In this document: piece after piece, positions 26,775 through 35,324 of the stretch
How the letters are laid out: each line of letters begins with the position of its first letter
How positions within the stretch are numbered: the stretch's first letter is position 1
Assembly: GCF_039532215.1 (NCBI RefSeq)
Contig: NZ_BAAARN010000002.1
Span: forward strand, 118,526 to 182,525
From: Pedococcus aerophilus
GTDB taxonomy: Bacteria > Actinomycetota > Actinomycetes > Actinomycetales > Dermatophilaceae
Length of the DNA: 64,000 nucleotides
Direction: 5' to 3'
Notes under the pieces: model-generated
Database searches by the model: none
Seen by the model: the letters and a program-made list of their open reading frames with translations, nothing else
Told to the model about the DNA's origin: nothing
Translations under genes and position numbers: made by a program

Positions 26775-27935
26775 ATGGCCAACCGTCTGCCCAAGGCTGC
26801 CGCGATCGTCGCAGCACTCATCGCCGTCCCGCTCGGAGCAGGTGCCGCGACCGCGGCCCCCGTCACCAAGCCAACCCCCTCGACCATCGAGTCTGCTTCC
26901 GAGGCCAAGGCCTTCGCGAAGCGCCTGCACGAGCGCTCGACCCCCCGCGTCTCCGCCAAGCGTGCCCCGCAGGCGCTCGCTGCCGCTGAGATGGCACGCC
27001 TCGCCGGCGCCGACCGCTACGCCACCTCTGTCGCGGTGTCCCGCGCGAGCTACGACGACAAGCAGCTCCTCGGCGGCACCGTCGTCGTCGCGTCCGGCAC
27101 GGACTTCCCCGACGCCCTCGCCGGTGGCCCTGCCGCCGCCGGCATCGGTGGCCCGCTCCTGCTCGTCCCGGCGTCGGGCAAGGTCCCGGCCTCGGTGATG
27201 AACGAGATCGTCCGCCTCGGTGTCGAGTCCATCGTCGTCATGGGTGGCACGGGCGCGGTCAGCGAGGGCATCGAGGACCAGCTCGCCGCCATCGACGGCG
27301 TCGAGTTCGTCGACCGCCTGTTCGGTGAGGACCGCTTCGAGACGGCCGCGTTCGCGTCCTACTTCACGTGGCAGTTCGACGAGTCCGACCCCGACGCGGA
27401 GCCCACCCCGCCGTCGGTCGTCTACGTCTCCAGCGGCAAGACCTTCGCGGACGCCCTCGCCGGTGGCGCGGCCGGCGCGATCGCCGGGGCCCCGCTCCTG
27501 CTCACCAACCCCGCCGGCCTCCCGGACGTCACGTCGTTCGCCCTCGAGGACACCAACCCGACCGAGGTCCGCATCCTCGGTGGCACCGGCGCCGTCTCCG
27601 GCAAGGTGGCGACGCAGATCCGCGCGGCCCTGCCGAACACGAAGATCACCCGCCTCGGTGGCGCCGACCGCTTCGGCACCGCGGCGCTGACGTCGCAGAA
27701 CCTGGGCCTGCCGACGCGTGGGGCCGTCATGATCGCCAACGGGACCACCTTCCCGGACGCCCTGTCCGCGTCGACCTCGTCGGCCGTCATCGGCGCACCC
27801 CTGCTGCTCGTCAAGCAGAACTGCCAGCCGGCGGCGACCCGCGCCGAGATCATGCGCCTCGACGCCTCCCTGGTCCGGGCCATCGGCGGCGCTGCCGTCG
27901 TGTCCGACGCCACGCTCGCCGGGAAGGCCTGCTGA
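26775..27935 (+). CDS. Secreted cell-wall-binding repeat 2 (CWB2) protein
   Basis: 386 residues: signal peptide (AAAIVAALIAVPLGAGAATAAP), a Lys/Ala-rich linker, then three CWB2 repeats. Each repeat has the RLAGADRYATS / RLFGEDRFETA / RLGGADRFGTA start, a FPDALAG- or FADALAG-type core and a VVMGGTGAVS / ILGGTGAVS / IGGAAVVS end. CWB2 trimers bind anionic wall polymers in Gram-positives. No catalytic domain is attached, so it is probably a wall-associated structural protein. Followed by a very strong terminator. Confidence 0.9.
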   Translation: MANRLPKAAAIVAALIAVPLGAGAATAAPVTKPTPSTIESASEAKAFAKRLHERSTPRVSAKRAPQALAAAEMARLAGADRYATSVAVSRASYDDKQLLGGTVVVASGTDFPDALAGGPAAAGIGGPLLLVPASGKVPASVMNEIVRLGVESIVVMGGTGAVSEGIEDQLAAIDGVEFVDRLFGEDRFETAAFASYFTWQFDESDPDAEPTPPSVVYVSSGKTFADALAGGAAGAIAGAPLLLTNPAGLPDVTSFALEDTNPTEVRILGGTGAVSGKVATQIRAALPNTKITRLGGADRFGTAALTSQNLGLPTRGAVMIANGTTFPDALSASTSSAVIGAPLLLVKQNCQPAATRAEIMRLDASLVRAIGGAAVVSDATLAGKAC

Positions 27936-27964
27936 CCCGGCAGACACCACCTCGCACCACCAAG

Positions 27965-27999
27965 AAGGGCCCGGCAGCCGTCACGGCTGCCGGGCCCTT
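27965..27999 (+). terminator. Strong terminator after the CWB2 gene
   Basis: AAGGGCCCGGCAGCCG pairs over 16 bp with CGGCTGCCGGGCCCTT around a TCA loop. It ends 15 bases before the next start codon, insulating the DUF4126 gene. Confidence 0.9.
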
Positions 28000-28014
28000 C
28001 GGCCAAGGAGACCG

Positions 28015-28614
28015 ATGATCGCCGCACTGACCGGCGCAGGGCTGTCCGCCGCGGCAGGCCTCAACGCCTACATCCCGTTCCTGCTCGTGGCCCTGGTCGC
28101 GCGGTTCAGCGACGTCATCACGTTGCCGCAGTCGTACGCCTGGATCGAGTCGTGGTGGGCCATCGGCGTCGGCGCCGTGCTGCTGCTCACCGAGGTCGTC
28201 CTCGACAAGATCCCGGCTGTCGACACGGTCAACGACGCGGTGCAGACGTTCATCCGCCCGAGCATGGGCGGCCTGGTCTTCGCCGCCACCTCGGCCGCCG
28301 AGGAGGTCGACCGATCCACGTGGGTGACCGAGCACCCCTGGGTCGGCATCGTCCTCGGCGTCGTCGTGTCGGGACTGGTGCACACCGGGAAGACGGCCGC
28401 GCGCCCGGCGATCAACGCGGGGACGCTGGGTTTCGGCGCCCCCGTCGCGTCGACGGTCGAGGACGGCGCCTCGATCGGGATGAGCCTGGTCGCCGTGTTC
28501 CTGCCGGTCCTGGTCATCGTCCTGCTGGTCGCGCTGGCCGTCCTGCTGCTCTGGCTCTGGCGGGTGTCCCGCCGCCGACGGCGCCGCCGCGACCAGCGCC
28601 GTGCCCTCGCATGA
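28015..28614 (+). CDS. DUF4126 integral membrane protein
   Basis: 199 residues of unknown function with about five hydrophobic helices (GAGLSAAAGLNAYIPFLLVAL first) and an Arg-rich cytoplasmic tail. The N-terminal GLNAYIPFL and the DKIPAVDTVNDAVQTFIRP segment are typical of DUF4126. A GGAG ribosome site precedes the ATG closely. Confidence 0.85.
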   Translation: MIAALTGAGLSAAAGLNAYIPFLLVALVARFSDVITLPQSYAWIESWWAIGVGAVLLLTEVVLDKIPAVDTVNDAVQTFIRPSMGGLVFAATSAAEEVDRSTWVTEHPWVGIVLGVVVSGLVHTGKTAARPAINAGTLGFGAPVASTVEDGASIGMSLVAVFLPVLVIVLLVALAVLLLWLWRVSRRRRRRRDQRRALA

Positions 28615-28645
28615 GTCGTTCAGGGTTCGCGGACAGACTGGTCCC

Positions 28646-29416
28646 ATGACGCTCGCCCCCACCCCGTTGTCGCGCCGTTCGCTGGTCACCGAGACGGTGC
28701 TCGTCCTCGGCGTGAGCCTGGGCGCGTCGGCCGTCTGGTCACTGCTGTCCATCGTCAACAAGCTCACCCAGCAGCGGGCGCTCAACCAGCAGACCACCGC
28801 GATGAACTCCTCGGTCACCCCCGACCGACCGTGGCTCGACCTCGCCTACCAGCTCGTGGGCATCGTCATCGCCCTCGTCCCGGTCGCCCTTGCCCTGCAC
28901 CTGCTGCGCCGCGACCGCGCGGATGCCACCCGCGCCATCGGTGCCGACCTGCGCCAGCCCGGGCGCGACCTCGGACGCGGACTGCTCCTCGCCGCAGCCG
29001 TGGGGCTTCCCGGCCTGGCCCTGTATGCCGCCGCCAAGGCCTTCGGCCTCAACACCACCATCGCGGCCGCGAACCTTTCCGACCACTGGTGGACGGTCCC
29101 GGTCCTCGTCCTCGCAGCCGTGCAGAACGCGGTGCTCGAGGAGGTCATCATGGTCGGCTACCTCTTCACCCGGTGGCGCCAGGCCGGGTGGTCGGTGCCG
29201 GCCGTGATCGTCACGTCAGCCGTGATCCGGGGCTCGTACCACCTCTACCAGGGCTTCGGCGGCTTCGTCGGCAACATCGCGATGGGCCTGCTGTTCGGCT
29301 GGATCTACACCCGCACCAAGCGCGTCGGGCCGCTCGTCGTCGCGCACACCGTGCTCGACGTCGTCGCGTTCGTGGGCTACGCGCTGCTCAAGAACCACCT
29401 GTCCTGGCTGACCTGA
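28646..29416 (+). CDS. CPBP-family intramembrane metalloprotease
   Basis: 256 residues with multiple membrane helices. The three CPBP/Abi motifs are present: AVLEEVIMVGYLFTRW (Glu-Glu), RGSYHLYQGFGG (His) and VAHTVLDVVAF (His, Asp). Members process prenylated or membrane substrates (Rce1-like); the bacterial target is unknown. ATG 28646 is chosen over an upstream in-frame ATG since the frame before it overlaps the previous gene and lacks family character. Confidence 0.88.
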   Translation: MTLAPTPLSRRSLVTETVLVLGVSLGASAVWSLLSIVNKLTQQRALNQQTTAMNSSVTPDRPWLDLAYQLVGIVIALVPVALALHLLRRDRADATRAIGADLRQPGRDLGRGLLLAAAVGLPGLALYAAAKAFGLNTTIAAANLSDHWWTVPVLVLAAVQNAVLEEVIMVGYLFTRWRQAGWSVPAVIVTSAVIRGSYHLYQGFGGFVGNIAMGLLFGWIYTRTKRVGPLVVAHTVLDVVAFVGYALLKNHLSWLT

Positions 29417-29434
29417 CCCGTCCGGGGGAGCCGC

Positions 29435-30211
29435 CTACTTGGGCAGCTCGATGATCTTCGACTTCGCCGGCGCCTCGAGGGCCGGGACCTTGTCCCACTC
29501 GCTGAAGTCGAGCTTGCCCGGGCTCTCCTTGGTGCCCTCGATCCGCAGCAGCGTCGCCTTCTCGTCCGCGGACACGATCAGCGCCGCGCCGTCGCCACCG
29601 ACCTTCTCGGTGATCTTCCAGGCGTCCGCGCCGTCGACCGTCGTCTTCTCGACCGTCGCGTTGGCGCTCTGGAGCACCGACAGCCCCTTGTCCTCGAACA
29701 TCTCGGTGAGCAGGCTCTTCAACGTCAGGTCGCCGAACTCCTTGGCCTGGGCGTCCGGCAGCACGACGAACCTGCCCTGCAGGTTCTTGGCCAGGTCGGC
29801 CCCCACCTGGTCGGCCCAGAACTCCTCCGTCGCCGAGAGGTAGTTCTGGCCGCCCACGGTGACGATGGTGACCTTGGAGTCGCCACCCTCGCTGAGCTCG
29901 AGGCTCTGGTTCTTCCCGTCGACGGTGCCGGCGAGGTCGATGACGAGCTTCTTGCCCTCGTTGGTCATCTCGCCGACGATGTGCGCGCTCTTGGAGGCCA
30001 GCGCCGTGGCCCTGGCCTTGGTGTAGAGCTCCGAGGCCGACGGCGCCTTGGCCTCGGTCGTGGCGCTGCTCGAGGACGAGCTCGACGTCGACGAGCTCGC
30101 AGCGGCAGCCGGCTCCTCCTCGGAACCGCAGCCGGCGAGCGCCAGCGCGACCGTCAACGGCAGGACACCGGCCACCAGAGCACGACCGGCACGGCAAGGA
30201 CGATGGGACAT
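29435..30211 (-). CDS. LppX/LprG-like lipoprotein
   Basis: 258 residues. Lipobox LALAGC after a short Arg-containing signal, then an Ala/Ser-rich linker (a run of Ser), then one LppX_LprAFG-type domain. This half-barrel binds lipids in LprG/LppX and moves lipoglycans to the outer envelope in mycobacteria. Here the ligand is unknown. GGAGG seven bases before the ATG supports the start. Confidence 0.8.
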   Translation of the reverse strand: MSHRPCRAGRALVAGVLPLTVALALAGCGSEEEPAAAASSSTSSSSSSSATTEAKAPSASELYTKARATALASKSAHIVGEMTNEGKKLVIDLAGTVDGKNQSLELSEGGDSKVTIVTVGGQNYLSATEEFWADQVGADLAKNLQGRFVVLPDAQAKEFGDLTLKSLLTEMFEDKGLSVLQSANATVEKTTVDGADAWKITEKVGGDGAALIVSADEKATLLRIEGTKESPGKLDFSEWDKVPALEAPAKSKIIELPK

Positions 30212-30278
30212 GGCGAACCTCCGCACGATGGGAGGCGCCCCTTCCGCGTCCCCGGTGGGCGGCACCATACTCCCGAAA

Positions 30279-31130
30279 TCAGGTCAGGCGCAGATATCCG
30301 TCATAGAGGGACTTCTTGGACAGACCGGTGGTCGCCGCGACGTCGGCGCAGACGTCCTTGAGCCGCTCCCCTGCGGCGACGCGCTCCCGTATGGCGGGCA
30401 GGGCCTCCTCGAGGGTGCTCACCTTCGCCGGCGCCCCGGCGACGACCACCGTGATCTCGCCGCGCACACCGTCGGCGGCCCAGTCAGCGAGCTCACCGAG
30501 GCCACCGCGGCGGACCTCCTCGTAGGTCTTGGTCAGCTCACGGCACACCGCCGCCCGCCGGTCCGGCCCCCAGGCGTCGGCCATCGCGCGCAGGCTCACC
30601 TCGATGCGGTGCGGCGCCTCGAAGAAGACCATCGTCCGGCGCTCGTCGACGAGGGCGGCGAGGGTGCGGGCACGCTCACCACCCTTGCGTGGGAGGAACC
30701 CCTCGAAGCAGAACCGGTCGACCGGCAGTCCCGAGACCGCGAGCGCCATGAGCACCGCGCTGGGGCCGGGCACGCAGGTGACCTTGATGCCGGCGGCGAC
30801 GGCGGCGTCGACCAGTCGGTACCCCGGGTCCGACACGGACGGCATACCGGCATCGGTCACGACGACCACGCGCTCGCCGGCGCGCAGGCGCTCGACGAGG
30901 TCCGGGGTCCGGGACGCCTCGTTGTGCTCGTGGTAGCTGAGGACCGACCCGCCGGGGGTCACGCCGAGGTCGGCGCACAGACGGCGCAGGCGACGGGTGT
31001 CCTCGGCCGCCACGACGTCGGCGCCGGTGATCTCCTGCGACAAACGCGGTGCGGCGTCACGGGGGTCGCCGATGGGTGTCGCCGCGAGGACGAGGACTCC
31101 TGCCTTCGGCTGTGGTTCCACGGGTGTCAT
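30279..31130 (-). CDS. rsmI: 16S rRNA (cytidine1402-2'-O)-methyltransferase
   Basis: 283 residues; tetrapyrrole-methylase fold with [43 protein letters not shown] and EAPHRIE, all RsmI hallmarks. Methylates C1402 in the decoding centre together with RsmH. ATG 31130 fits the family N-terminus; an in-frame ATG at 31151 would overlap the -10 of the divergent pmt gene. Confidence 0.94.
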   Translation of the reverse strand: MTPVEPQPKAGVLVLAATPIGDPRDAAPRLSQEITGADVVAAEDTRRLRRLCADLGVTPGGSVLSYHEHNEASRTPDLVERLRAGERVVVVTDAGMPSVSDPGYRLVDAAVAAGIKVTCVPGPSAVLMALAVSGLPVDRFCFEGFLPRKGGERARTLAALVDERRTMVFFEAPHRIEVSLRAMADAWGPDRRAAVCRELTKTYEEVRRGGLGELADWAADGVRGEITVVVAGAPAKVSTLEEALPAIRERVAAGERLKDVCADVAATTGLSKKSLYDGYLRLT

Positions 31131-31150
31131 CCTGTCAGGCCCGGTGTGCA

Positions 31151-31156
31151 TACGAT
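31151..31156 (+). promoter_or_regulatory. -10 box of pmt (leaderless)
   Basis: TACGAT, 7 nt before ATG 31164, in the 33-bp gap between divergent rsmI and pmt. Confidence 0.5.
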
Positions 31157-31163
31157 GGCGCGC

Positions 31164-32720
31164 ATGACCCGGACCGACGAGCTGCGATCACGGCTGCTCG
31201 GGTTCCGGCCCACCGACACGTTGTGGGGCTGGCTCGGGCCGCTGTTCTTCGCCGTCGTCGGCGGCATCATGCGCTTCTGGTCGCTCGACCGGCCGCACCA
31301 GCTCGTCTTCGACGAGACGTACTACGTCAAGCAGGGCGTCTCGATGCTGGAGTACGGCGTCGAGATGCGCGTGCCCGACACCATCAAGAAGCCGGACGAG
31401 CTGTTCACCGCCGGCACCCCGGACGTGTTCGGCACCGAGGGCGACCTCGTCGTCCACCCCCCGGTCGGCAAGTGGGTCATCGCCGCCGGCGAGCAGCTGT
31501 TCGGGCAGACGTCGTCGTGGGGCTGGCGCTTCTCGGTGTGCGTCCTCGGCACGCTGTCGATCCTCATGATCGGTCGCGCCGCGCGGCGCCTGTTCGGGTC
31601 CTCGCTGCTCGGCACCATCGCCGCCTTCCTCGTGGCCTTCGAGGGCCACCACTTCGTCCAGTCCCGGACCGGCCTGCTCGACCTCATCGTCATGTTCTGG
31701 GCGCTCGCGGCCTTCTGCGCGCTGCTCATCGACCGCGACCGCTCGCGCGAGATCCTCGCCGAGAAGGTCGCCGCGCTCACGCCGCGCCAGCTCGCCACCG
31801 GCCTCGGCCCGTGGCTCGGGTGGCGGCCGTGGCGCTGGGTCGCGGCGGTCTGCCTCGGCCTCTGCGCCGGCACCAAGTGGTCGGGCCTGTTCTTCCTCGT
31901 GGCCTTCGGACTGATGACGGTGTGGTGGGACCTCGGGGCCCGCCGGGCCGCCGGGGTGCGGCACTGGTTCTCGTCGATGATCGTCAAGGACGGCCTGTGG
32001 GCCGCCCTGCTCATGGTCGGCACGGCCACCCTGACCTACCTCGTCTCCTGGGTCGGCTGGTTCCGGTCGAACCTCGGGTACGACCGCCTCTGGGGCGCGG
32101 CCCACCCGTCCCGGGACACCCCGTGGATCCCCGACTCGGTCCGCTCCCTGTGGCACTACCACCAGGAGATCTACACCTTCCACGTCAACCTCCACGACAA
32201 CCACCCCTACCGGACCAACCCATGGTCATGGGTGATCCAGGGGCGCCCCACCTCGTTCTTCTACGAGGGGCCCAAGCAGGGCGAGGACGGCTGCACGGTC
32301 GCCCAGTGCTCCAAGGCGATCACCTCGATCGGCACCGTCTCGATCTGGTGGCTCGGGGCCGCGGCGATCCTCGTGCTGCTCTGGTACTGGCTGTTCAAGC
32401 GCGACTGGCGGGCAGGCGGCATACTCGCGGGTCTGGCCGGCGGCTACCTGCCGTGGTTCAGCCTCGAGGAGCGCACCATCTACTCCTTCTACACGGTCGC
32501 CTTCGAGCCGTGGATCATCTTCGCCGTGGTGTTCGTGCTCGGCCTCGCGCTCGGCAAGCGCACCGACTCCAAGCGACGGCGCGAGATCGGCCTCTACGTC
32601 GTGGGCGCCTACTGCCTGCTGACGCTGGTGCTCTTCGCGTTCTTCTGGCCGATCTACACGGCCCAGGTCATCCCGCAGAGCCAGTGGTCGCTGCGGATGT
32701 GGTTCCCCAGCTGGGTCTGA
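31164..32720 (+). CDS. pmt: Protein O-mannosyltransferase (GT39)
   Basis: Polytopic membrane enzyme of 518 residues transferring mannose from polyprenyl-phosphate-mannose to Ser/Thr of exported proteins. The extracytoplasmic loop 1 has FDETYYVKQ (catalytic Asp-Glu); QSRTGLLD and PYRTNPWSW are further family motifs. Divergent rsmI-pmt is the usual actinobacterial arrangement. ATG 31164 (not 31155) is favoured by the 7-nt spacing from TACGAT. Confidence 0.93.
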   Translation: MTRTDELRSRLLGFRPTDTLWGWLGPLFFAVVGGIMRFWSLDRPHQLVFDETYYVKQGVSMLEYGVEMRVPDTIKKPDELFTAGTPDVFGTEGDLVVHPPVGKWVIAAGEQLFGQTSSWGWRFSVCVLGTLSILMIGRAARRLFGSSLLGTIAAFLVAFEGHHFVQSRTGLLDLIVMFWALAAFCALLIDRDRSREILAEKVAALTPRQLATGLGPWLGWRPWRWVAAVCLGLCAGTKWSGLFFLVAFGLMTVWWDLGARRAAGVRHWFSSMIVKDGLWAALLMVGTATLTYLVSWVGWFRSNLGYDRLWGAAHPSRDTPWIPDSVRSLWHYHQEIYTFHVNLHDNHPYRTNPWSWVIQGRPTSFFYEGPKQGEDGCTVAQCSKAITSIGTVSIWWLGAAAILVLLWYWLFKRDWRAGGILAGLAGGYLPWFSLEERTIYSFYTVAFEPWIIFAVVFVLGLALGKRTDSKRRREIGLYVVGAYCLLTLVLFAFFWPIYTAQVIPQSQWSLRMWFPSWV

Positions 32721-32737
32721 CACGGCAGGCTGGGCCC

Positions 32738-32998
32738 GTGACGCGGTTCGAGTTCGCCCCGGGAACCGTGGGCATGATGGTCGAGGACGAGGACGTCGCC
32801 CGCCTCGACGCGGCGAACGCCGTCCTGCGGGCCACCGTCCGCGAGGTCCGCGACGCCATGGGCGGGGTCTCGCCCGACGAGGTCCACGCCGAGCTCGTCC
32901 GCCTCCTCGCTGACCGCGTCGGCACCGGGTTCGTCGTCCGCGACGCGGACCTCCGGGCCGATGCCGAGGCGATCAGCGAGGGCACCCTCTTCGGGTGA
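32738..32998 (+). CDS. Hypothetical protein, 86 residues
   Basis: I do not recognise this family. GTG start 18 bases after the pmt stop, no strong ribosome site. The sequence is acidic and mainly helical (LDAANAVLRATVREVRDAMG, then SPDEVHAELVRLLADRV), soluble, no Cys. Codon use matches its neighbours. Likely co-transcribed with pmt. Confidence 0.65.
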   Translation: MTRFEFAPGTVGMMVEDEDVARLDAANAVLRATVREVRDAMGGVSPDEVHAELVRLLADRVGTGFVVRDADLRADAEAISEGTLFG

Positions 32999-33000
32999 GT

Positions 33001-35235
33001 TCAGCGCGCGAGCAGCACCTCGGTCAGCGCACCGAGCAGGGCCGGTGACACCTCGAGCGCCTGGAGCGTCCCGATCGCCGCCGCCGGCGACGGCGCGGTC
33101 CGGATCGCCTCGTACGCGGCGCCCTTGAGCTCGAAGCCCATCTGTGCCCGGTCGAGGATGGCGAACGCCGCGGCCACCGGGTCGCCGTCGCCGGCCCCGA
33201 CCAAGACGGTGTCGTACGCGCGGTCCTGCGGCAGGGTGTCGTCGTGCCCCTCCACGTCGTGCACCGTCACGGCACCCGACGCGTCGTCGTACGAGATCCG
33301 CGTGCGGGCCCACCGCTGGTCGTCGCGGTCCTCGACGAGGGTGAACTCGCCGTCCGCGCCGGGCACCACGCGCAGCTCGATCCGGCTCGCCGGGTCGGTG
33401 CCGCCGCCGAGGGCGTCCGCCGGCACGACGGGCAGGATCGTCCCCGCCCGTGCCAGGACCGGTATGGAGCCGAGGTCGCGGTGCAGGTGCAGGACCCGTC
33501 CGCCGCGGTAGCGCATGCCGGTGAACAGGTCGACCCACTCCCCCTCCGGCAACCAGGCCTTGACCCGGCCGAGCCCGGTCTCGGCGTCCGCCGGCGAGGT
33601 GATGGGGGCGACGAGCAGGTCGGTCCCGAACATGAACTGGTTGGGCACCGTCCACGCGTCCGGTTGGTCGGGGTGCTCGTAGTACATCGGCTCGACGATC
33701 GGACGGCCCTCGTGGGCGCGGACGTTCATCGTCGCGAGGTAGGGCAGCAGCTGGTGCCGCAGCCGCAGGAACTCGGTCATCACCTGCTGGGCCCGGGTGC
33801 CGAAGCGCCACGGCTCCTTGGTGTTGAACGGGTTGAAGCCGGAGTGCAGCCGGTTGATCGGCGAGAAGACCCCGAGCTGGACCCAGCGGGTCGCGAGCTC
33901 GTCGTCCTTGTACCCCTTGAAGTGACCGCCGATGTCGTGGCTCCACCAGCCGTACCCGGCGTTCGAGGCGGTCGCGGTGAAGTACGGCTGGAAGTCCAGC
34001 GACTCCCACGTGATCATCGTGTCGCCGGAGAAGCCGATCGGGTAGCGGTGGCTGCCGATCCCCGCGTACCTCGAGAAGGTCAGCGGCCGCTTGCCCGCGC
34101 GACCCGAGTCGAGGAAGTGGAAGTGGTTGAGCAGCCACAGCGGGTCGAGCCCGGGGACACGCGTGACGCCGCCCTGCTGCCAGTCCAGCCACCAGAAGTC
34201 GACGCCCTCGTCCTCGAGCGGGTGGTGCAGCTCCTCGAAGTACGCCTCGAGGAAGTCGGGGTCGGTCGGGTCGAACGGCACCGGTGTCTCCGACGCCGGG
34301 TCGATCCCGACCCGCTTCGCCAGGGCCGCGTACGCAGCCTCGTGGGCGTGCACCCCCTCGGCCGGGTGGACGTTCAGCGAGGTCGCGAGCCCGCGCTCGT
34401 GCAGCGCGGTGAGGAAGGCCTCGGGGTCAGGGAAGAGCTCGCGGTTCCACGTGTAGCCGGTCCAGCCGCTGCCGTACCTCGGGTCGATGTCGACGAGGTG
34501 CCAGTCCATGTCGATGACCCCGACGGAGAACGGGATCCCCTCCGCGGCGAACTTGTCCATGAGCCCGAGGTACTCGTCGGCGGAGTAGGGGTGGTAGCGG
34601 CTCCACCAGTTGCCGAGCGCGTACCGCGGCAGCAGCGGCGTCGGGCCGGTCAGCGTGTAGAGGACCTCGAGCGCACGGCGGTAGTCGCGGCCGTAGGCGA
34701 AGACGTAGAGGTCGAGGTTTCCCTTGCGGCGCGGAGTGATCCAGCCGTCCTCGGTCAGCAGGACGGACGCTGAGTCGTCGACCATCGCGATGCCGTCGTG
34801 CGCCATGATCCCGTCCTCGAGCGGGATCGCGCCGTCGACGTCGTCCAGGGTCCGGGCCGTGCCGCCGAGGTTGGGTGACGCGACGCCATACCTCCACACG
34901 CTGTCCTGCGAGTGGAAGCCGCCCTTGGCCCACACGGACAGGCCCTGGGTCGTGAACTCGCCCCCGTCGTAGGTCAGGTGGAAGCGCTCGGTGCTGATCT
35001 CGATGAGCCCGCCCTCCCCCTCGGCACCCGGCTCGCTCTCGGTCACCGTGAAGTCGCACGGCGGGAACGCCCGGTTGAGCACCGTCTGCGAAGCGCGGTC
35101 CTCGAACTCGCCCGTCGGGCTGTACTCGAGTCGCACGAGCCCGGCGTCCAGGACGGTGATCCGGTGGTGCTCGCCCTGCACGATGTTCGCGGGGTCGGCG
35201 ATCGGGTGGGTGTCGAGCCGGAAGTGCTCTTTCAC
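33001..35235 (-). CDS. Glycoside hydrolase family 31 (alpha-glucosidase/alpha-xylosidase type)
   Basis: 744 residues, cytoplasmic (no signal). GH31 features in order: N-terminal beta-sandwich, LPRYALGNWWSRYHPYS, GVIDMDWHLVD, the nucleophile region DFWWLDWQQGG, the acid/base region GFSGDTMITWESLDFQ, WWSHDIGGHFKG, and a C-terminal beta domain with LFGTDLLVAP-type sequence (MFGTDLLVAPITSP). The substrate is not clear. GTG 35235 is set by AGGAG four bases upstream; the reading frame continues far upstream over the kinase gene, but that part is a shadow. Confidence 0.9.
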   Translation of the reverse strand: MKEHFRLDTHPIADPANIVQGEHHRITVLDAGLVRLEYSPTGEFEDRASQTVLNRAFPPCDFTVTESEPGAEGEGGLIEISTERFHLTYDGGEFTTQGLSVWAKGGFHSQDSVWRYGVASPNLGGTARTLDDVDGAIPLEDGIMAHDGIAMVDDSASVLLTEDGWITPRRKGNLDLYVFAYGRDYRRALEVLYTLTGPTPLLPRYALGNWWSRYHPYSADEYLGLMDKFAAEGIPFSVGVIDMDWHLVDIDPRYGSGWTGYTWNRELFPDPEAFLTALHERGLATSLNVHPAEGVHAHEAAYAALAKRVGIDPASETPVPFDPTDPDFLEAYFEELHHPLEDEGVDFWWLDWQQGGVTRVPGLDPLWLLNHFHFLDSGRAGKRPLTFSRYAGIGSHRYPIGFSGDTMITWESLDFQPYFTATASNAGYGWWSHDIGGHFKGYKDDELATRWVQLGVFSPINRLHSGFNPFNTKEPWRFGTRAQQVMTEFLRLRHQLLPYLATMNVRAHEGRPIVEPMYYEHPDQPDAWTVPNQFMFGTDLLVAPITSPADAETGLGRVKAWLPEGEWVDLFTGMRYRGGRVLHLHRDLGSIPVLARAGTILPVVPADALGGGTDPASRIELRVVPGADGEFTLVEDRDDQRWARTRISYDDASGAVTVHDVEGHDDTLPQDRAYDTVLVGAGDGDPVAAAFAILDRAQMGFELKGAAYEAIRTAPSPAAAIGTLQALEVSPALLGALTEVLLAR

Positions 35236-35249
35236 GGGGCTCCTGTTCG

Positions 35250-35277
35250 GAGTGGGCGACAACGGAGTGGCCCACTC
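35250..35277 (-). terminator. Hairpin between the MASE1 kinase and GH31 genes
   Basis: GAGTGGGC and GCCCACTC form an 8-bp stem with a 12-nt loop in the short gap. It may end the response-regulator/kinase transcript. Confidence 0.4.
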
Positions 35278-35324
35278 TTCCGAGCGATGTGACGACAGAC
35301 AAGCCCACCGGGCTCGAGGTGGAC